Positions 59,083-64,000 of a stretch of DNA of 64,000 bases are shown here, piece by piece. The translations under genes were made by a program, and so were the position numbers. Positions within the stretch are counted from its first letter, which is position 1; the number at the start of each line of letters is the position of its first letter. The notes under the pieces were generated by a model. The model saw nothing but the letters and a program-made list of their open reading frames with translations, did no database searches and was not told where the DNA came from. Source of the stretch: Saccharum officinarum. Taxonomy: Eukaryota > Streptophyta > Magnoliopsida > Poales > Poaceae. The stretch is from the NCBI GenBank assembly GCA_020631735.1, contig CM036223.1, positions 13,889,356-13,953,355 of the forward strand, read 5' to 3'.

Positions 59083-59943
59083 ATGGTTCATGGTCGCAAG
59101 ACTGCCCGCATCACCACTGGAGGACACTACCCACCTCGTGCTTTGCTTGCACCTGAAGAGCCACAAGAGGAAGTACCCTAGGAGAATGAGCAGACCCCTG
59201 AAGCACCAATCCAAGTGCCAGCACCTCCGCAGGAAGAACCCAAGCCTGAAGAAGACCCTGAGATCATCGAGATTAAAGATGATGAAGAGGAGGAAGCCAA
59301 TGGAGGAGAGCAACCCCCGTCTCCACCACCTGGTGCAGCTGCTGAGGATGTGCCACCCTCTCCAATGGGTTGGACTGTGAAGATCTACCACAAGGCTGGA
59401 GGAGATGCTGTCTCTTATCATCGACTTGTGGAAATGCTCTCTGCCTACTTCACTGATTGGCACCCAGCTGTGGAGTACGTCTGTTGGGAGTACACCCATC
59501 CGCTGGAGGACACTTACTGGAAGGCAAGAGCGAGCATTTTTCCTAAGAATGAGGAAAAATGGGCGTACCAGCTGGATAGGATGTATGCTCACATGGGTCG
59601 TCGAGCTACCATGGAGGATAGCATTGAAGATGCTGCTTTTGAAGCATGTATGGGCCTTCGCTACCTTCGCTTTGACAGCATGAAGCATGATATTCACCGC
59701 TACCTCCCTCGTGCACACCCTAATCTTGGATGGGCCATGATGGATCCAGTGCAGTTGGAACCACTTCCTCGGGTGATGGTGAACTTTGTCTATGATATGA
59801 TGGAGAGGAAGCTGCAGTTAGAGGAGATGGTGAAGGCACAGGGGAAGACCATCAAGAGGTGTCAAGCAATGATTGATGAACTCCGAGCAAACCAAGGCAT
59901 GGCCAAGATTTATGAGACATTAGAGCATGAGCCACGTCAGTAG
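59083..59943 (+). pseudogene. Extra ORF before gag (orf0-like), one nonsense codon
   Basis: An ATG at 59083 opens MVHGRKTARITTGG; a TAG at 59179-59181 interrupts, then the frame runs to 59943. The middle is acidic and Pro-rich (EDPEIIEIKDDEEEE). The second half has MGWTVKIYHKAGGD, WEYTHPLEDTYWKA and a coiled-coil-like end (MERKLQLEEMVKAQGKTI). I do not recognise a known domain. Its place between primer site and gag matches the orf0 of some grass chromoviruses. Function is unknown; the sequence looks like a real protein and not like random reading. Confidence 0.65.
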
Positions 59944-60635
59944 AAAATAGGAATCCTTCATGTAATAAGAACGTTCTTAGTAACGTCAGTTGAGTCTTCG
60001 AGTCTGTCGTGTGGTTTAAACTTTGGTGTGATAGTTGATTTATCATTATGCTTATGTGTGAGTTGGATTTTTGTTATGAGTGCTAGGGCTTGTAGGCATG
60101 TCTACAAGTTCCATTTTTAAGAATAAAAAGTCTATTAGTCAAGGGAATAATAGTGGGTTTGGTTTTGTCACGTTTCTGTCCTTGCTATTTTCTGGAGCAG
60201 TCTGCAATGTTTCTGATATGGTTCAAAAATGGTTCGTGCAACATTTATGAAATTTTTATGAGAGAAACTAGGCTTAAGCACCTTTCAAATGCCACTGGAA
60301 TCACCTTTTTATCTGATCTGGTTCGAGAGATATAACTATCATAAGTTAAAGTTTCTGCCCAGTCTGGAATCTGGAACAGTTTCTGTTGCACCTTATTTTT
60401 CATTAATTTAACGACAGAATCTGGTCTTATGGTCTAAATAGAAGTTGTGGGGAACTTCATAAGCTTTCCAAAAATAAAAAGCACGCCTCTATTGGACTTC
60501 TGTAGAATTAGATATGATTGCTTTACTGAACTGTTAACATTGATATTCGTCCAGAAAACTTTCAGATCTCATTCTTTATCTTATAAGTGGTTGATAACAT
60601 GGAAATCTCAAAGTTTGCATTCTTATGGATGGCAG
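59944..60635 (+). other. Spacer between orf0 and gag
   Basis: About 690 bases, AT-rich, without a convincing frame of its own. A sequence ending ggatggcag directly before the gag ATG could serve as a splice acceptor, but this is speculative. Confidence 0.4.
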
Positions 60636-61706
60636 ATGGCTGGAAGAGGAAGAGGCAGGGGTCGTGGAGGTGCTCCCCCAAATCCACCACCACCAACGCC
60701 ACCAACTATTGAGCAACTTCTGGCAGTGCAGACGCAACTTATGCAACAATTGGTGCAGAACCAACATAATCATCTAGTTGCTGGGGCACCACCACGTGAT
60801 AAGCGTGATGAGTTTTTGAAGGGTCATCCCCCGGTGTTCACGCATGCCGCTGATCCATTGGAAGCGGATGATTGGCTCCGCGCCGTGGAAAAGCAACTCA
60901 ACATTGCTCAATGTGATGACCGGCAGAAGGTGTTGTTTGCTTCTGGACAACTCCAGGGAGAAGCTCAGGACTGGTGGGAATCATATGAGTATGGTCATCC
61001 CACCAATGCTCCTGCAGTCACTTGGCAGGAGTTTAGAGAGAACTTCAGAGCTTATCATATAGCAGAAGGAATAATAGAACTGAAGGCAGAGGAATTCCGG
61101 AATTTGACCCATGGGTCATTGTCTGTAGCTGAGTATCGTGATAGGTTTGCCCAGTTGTCACGATATGCTCTACATGAGGTGGCCAATGACAATGATAAGC
61201 AGCGCCGCTTTTTGAAGGGATTGTATGATGGACTACAATTGCAGCTGATGTCCAATACTTATCCCAATTTTCAGACGCTTATGAACCGTGCTATCGTGGT
61301 GGACAACAAACGCAAGGAGATGGATGCCAAGAGGAAAAGGCTTCAGGGACAGACTTCTGGTAGTAACACTCGTCCTCGTACTGCTTTCCAGCAGGGTAAT
61401 CAACAGAGGCCTCCTTCTGGTTAGTGGAATCACGGTCAGGTCCCTTTCCACAATCAGTTCCCGCAACGTCCCCCATTCCAGCCGCAGAATGGCAACCAAC
61501 GCCCTCCGCAGCAGAATGGGAATCAGCCTCAGTGCCAGGGTCCTTCCAATAATACTCCAATGAAGACCAGTGCTCCCAATACCCCTAACAAGTGTTTTCG
61601 ATGTGGGAAAGAAGGTCACTTGTCCTACAATTGCCCTGGGAAGATCAACTAGCAGACTCCACAGAGGTAGGGTAGTCACCAGAAGCCTGCATCTAATACT
61701 GGAAGG
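60636..61706 (+). pseudogene. Gypsy Gag with CCHC knuckle, three nonsense codons
   Basis: The ATG at 60636 opens MAGRGRGRGRGG and a Pro-rich stretch, followed by the gag domain (PLEADDWLRAVEKQL, AQDWWESY, FRENFRAYHI, LSVAEYRDRFAQLSRY, RRFLKGLYDGL). A TAG at 61422 ends it, but the same frame goes on to a zinc knuckle (CFRCGKEGHLSYNC, at 61593) and meets TAG at 61650 and 61668 before it enters pol without a frame change. In related elements gag and pol form one frame, so all three are secondary. Gag would form the particle shell. Confidence 0.82.
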
Positions 61707-64000
61707 GTGAACCACTTGTCCCAAGAAACCAAAGTGGAGGAACCAGAAGTTATGCTTGGTACGTTCGATGTCCATTCCACTCCCGCCACTGTTCTTTTTG
61801 ATTCTGGAGCATCACATTCTTTTATATCACAATCATTTGTTAGAATACATAGAATTCATTTGTGTGCCATGAAGAACCCTATATTAGTAAACTCATCTGG
61901 TAGAAGCATGCCAACATCTTATCGTTGTCTCTCGATTAGTCTCATTCTAAGGGGGGTAGAGTTTAAGGTGAGTCCTATAGTATTGAGAACAACTGGGATT
62001 TATCTTATATTGGGAATGGATTGGATGATGCAACAACAAGCAGAGATTCAGTTCAAGGGGAAATCAGTAGTACTGACAACACCAAAGGGAGATAGGATCA
62101 GAGTTGATGTGAAAGTGCAGAAACAGGAGACCGCTATAGTGAACCAGCTTACTGATGGTGCCAACAAGGAGGACCAGGTTGTGGAAGAGTTCTCCGATGT
62201 ATTTCCTGAGGAATTGCCAGGTATGCCACCAGACCGTGACATTGAATTTATTATTGAATTATTACCTGGAACTGCACCCATAGCTAAGCGTCCATATAGA
62301 ATGGGAGTAGATGAATTAGAAGAACTTAAGAAACAAATTAAGGAATTACAGGATAAGGGTTTCATTCGTCCTAGTTCTTCACCTTGGGGAGCACCAGTGA
62401 TTTTTGTGGATAAGAAAGATGGTACTCAGAGGATGTGTATAGATTATCGATCTCTCAATGAGGTAACCATCAAGAATAAGTACCCGTTGCCTAGGATTGA
62501 TGATTTGTTTGATCAGCTAAGAGGTGCTTGTGTATTCTCCAAGATTGATCTTCGTTCTGGATATCATCAATTGAAGATTCGTGCTAGTGATGTACCAAAG
62601 ACAGCTTTTACCACACGATATGAGTTATATGAGTATACAGTGATGTCTTTTGGTCTGACTAATGCTCCTGCATACTTTATGTATTTGATGAATAAGGTAT
62701 TCATGGAATATCTGGATAAGTTTGTAGTGGTATTCATTAATGATATTCTAGTATTCTCTAAGACTGAGGAGGAACATGCTGAACATTTGAGGTTGGTCTT
62801 GCAAAAGCTCAGAGAACATCAGTTATATGCTAAGCGGAGTAAATGTGAGTTTTGGTTGAAGGAAGTTTCCTTTCTTGGTCATGTTGTCTCAAATGGAGGA
62901 ATATCAGTAGATCCTAGCAAAGTGAAAGATGTATTGGACTGGAAGCCACCAACCAATGTAAGTGAGATCCGTAGTTTCTTGGGATTAGTAGGCTATTACA
63001 GGAGATTTATAGAGGGATTTTCTAAGCTTGCGAAGCCAATGACTGCACTATTGGAGAAGAATGCCAAGTTTGTGTGGTCTGAGAAGTGTCAGGCTAATTT
63101 TGAGGAATTAAAGAAAAGATTGACCACTGCACCAGTATTAGTTTTGCCAGATCTGAGTAAACAATTCTCTATCTACTGTGATGCATCTCGTTTGGGTTTA
63201 GGATGTGTCCTTATGCAAGAAGGTAGAGTTGTGGCATATGCATCGAGACAGTTGAGAAAGCATGAATTGAATTATCCTACTCATGACTTGGAATTAGCTG
63301 CAGTGGTTCATGCACTAAAGATATGGAGACACTATTTGATTGGACATAAGAGTGATATATACACTGATCACAATAGTCTGAAGTATATCTTCACTCAATC
63401 AGATTTGAACTTGAGGCAGCATAGATGGTTGGAGTTGATAAAGGATTATGATCTAGAGGTGCATTATCACCCAGGAAAGGCTAACATCGTTGCTGATGCT
63501 CTTAGTAGGAAAAGCTACGCTAATGAAATGCAAGTAATGCCTTTGTCAAGAGAGTTGTGTGTTGAATGTGAGCATCTGAACTTAGGGTTTACCACCAATG
63601 CAGTAGAATTGGTACTAGAACCTACTCTGGAGCAAGAGATACGCAAGAGTCAGATGAAAGATGTAAAATTGAGAGAGATAGCGGAGAATATAGTGAAGGA
63701 AAAATCACCAGGATTCCATAAGGATGATAAGGGTACGCTATGGTTTGGAAAAAGACTATGTGTGCTAGAGGATAAGACAATCAGAAAGGCAATTTTGAGT
63801 GAAGCTCATGAGTCAGCCTATTCTATACATCCTGGGAGTACTAAGATGTATCTGGATCTAAGAGAGAAATATTAGTGGTATGGTTTGAAAAGAGATGTTG
63901 CTGAGTATGTTGCTTTGTGTGACACATGTCAAAGGGTGAAAGCTGAACACCAGAGACCTACAGGATTGTTACAACCTATGCAGATACCCAAATGGAAATG
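61707..64000 (+). pseudogene. Gypsy Pol: protease, reverse transcriptase, RNase H, integrase start
   Basis: Protease shows [12 protein letters not shown]. Reverse transcriptase shows [53 protein letters not shown] and [16 protein letters not shown]. The active site reads FINDILVFS, where the family has DD; AAT at 62739-62741 replaces the first Asp. RNase H has [26 protein letters not shown] and YTDHNSLKY, ending with [10 protein letters not shown]. Integrase starts with the HHCC zinc finger ([22 protein letters not shown]); a TAG at 63873-63875 interrupts it. The frame goes on to the window end. The element cannot move by itself. Confidence 0.88.

Larger units (their letters stand above)
56166..64000 (+). 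mobile_element. Second Ty3/gypsy chromovirus, 5' part, runs off the window
   Basis: The order is 5' LTR, primer-binding site, an extra ORF, gag with a CCHC knuckle, protease, reverse transcriptase, RNase H and the start of integrase. This is a Ty3/gypsy layout. Its LTR is shorter than and different from that at 1132, so it is another family, although the pol sequence also looks Tekay-like. An extra ORF before gag has been described in some rice chromoviruses (RIRE3/RIRE8, from memory). The 3' half is outside the window. Confidence 0.9.

Noticed and set aside
1..64000. The gypsy parts at both window ends as one element
   Set aside because: Both break near the same integrase position, but the LTRs differ in sequence and length (4.8 and 2.7 kb), so they are different families; the shared break point is chance.

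Overview
The window is nuclear DNA of a grass, most likely a panicoid. Intron-containing genes with a GC-rich first exon, very long Ty3/gypsy LTRs, a SIRE-type Ty1/copia element, Stowaway and Tourist-like MITEs, a Helitron, a tRNA-derived SINE and CC-NB-LRR disease-resistance genes occur together. There are no bacterial features, rRNA genes or CRISPR arrays. The species cannot be fixed by eye.

Layout. (1) 1-5945: 3' end of a Ty3/gypsy chromovirus (integrase plus chromodomain) and its unusually long LTR (1132-5945). (2) 7506-17545, minus strand: a ten-exon SR splicing-factor gene of the RS2Z type. It joins to a continuous 409-residue protein with two RRMs, two CCHC zinc knuckles and an RS tail. 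Its second intron carries a 5-kb solo LTR of the same family as the first LTR, flanked by a perfect 5-bp duplication. (3) 17925-34354, plus strand: a LINE bounded by a 19-bp target duplication, about 360 bp upstream of the splicing-factor start codon. Its ORF2 is split by a very young 11.0-kb Ty1/copia element (22204-33223) with near-identical LTRs and a 5-bp duplication. (4) 35.3-36.9 kb: an old decayed copia fragment with a Stowaway MITE inside.

(5) 36.9-55.5 kb: a small, damaged resistance-gene cluster. NLR-A (38686-46029, minus) has two exons and two frameshifts; its 4.5-kb intron holds a Helitron, a Stowaway-like MITE and a third TIR element. NLR-B (51605-55479, minus) has an otherwise open coding sequence hit by three separate transposons (a LINE 3' fragment, a SINE and a MITE) and has no usable start codon. 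An inverted duplication (about 36.9-38.6 kb against 47.8-51.8 kb) encloses NLR-A; the second arm gained at least three MITEs after duplication. (6) 56166-64000: 5' part of a second Ty3/gypsy chromovirus of another family, with LTR, primer-binding site, an extra ORF before gag, then gag and pol running off the window. It carries several nonsense codons and a changed reverse-transcriptase active site.

Only the RS2Z-like gene looks like a working host gene. The LINE ORF2 (before interruption) and the copia gag and pol are the only intact transposon frames. Little here acts as a pathway; the story is layered insertion around one splicing-factor gene and two decaying immune-receptor genes. I found no clear new biological system. 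The best candidates for novelty are the doubled RRM cassette in an RS2Z-type protein, a spliced small ORF conserved inside the 5-kb LTRs, and the inverted duplication around NLR-A.
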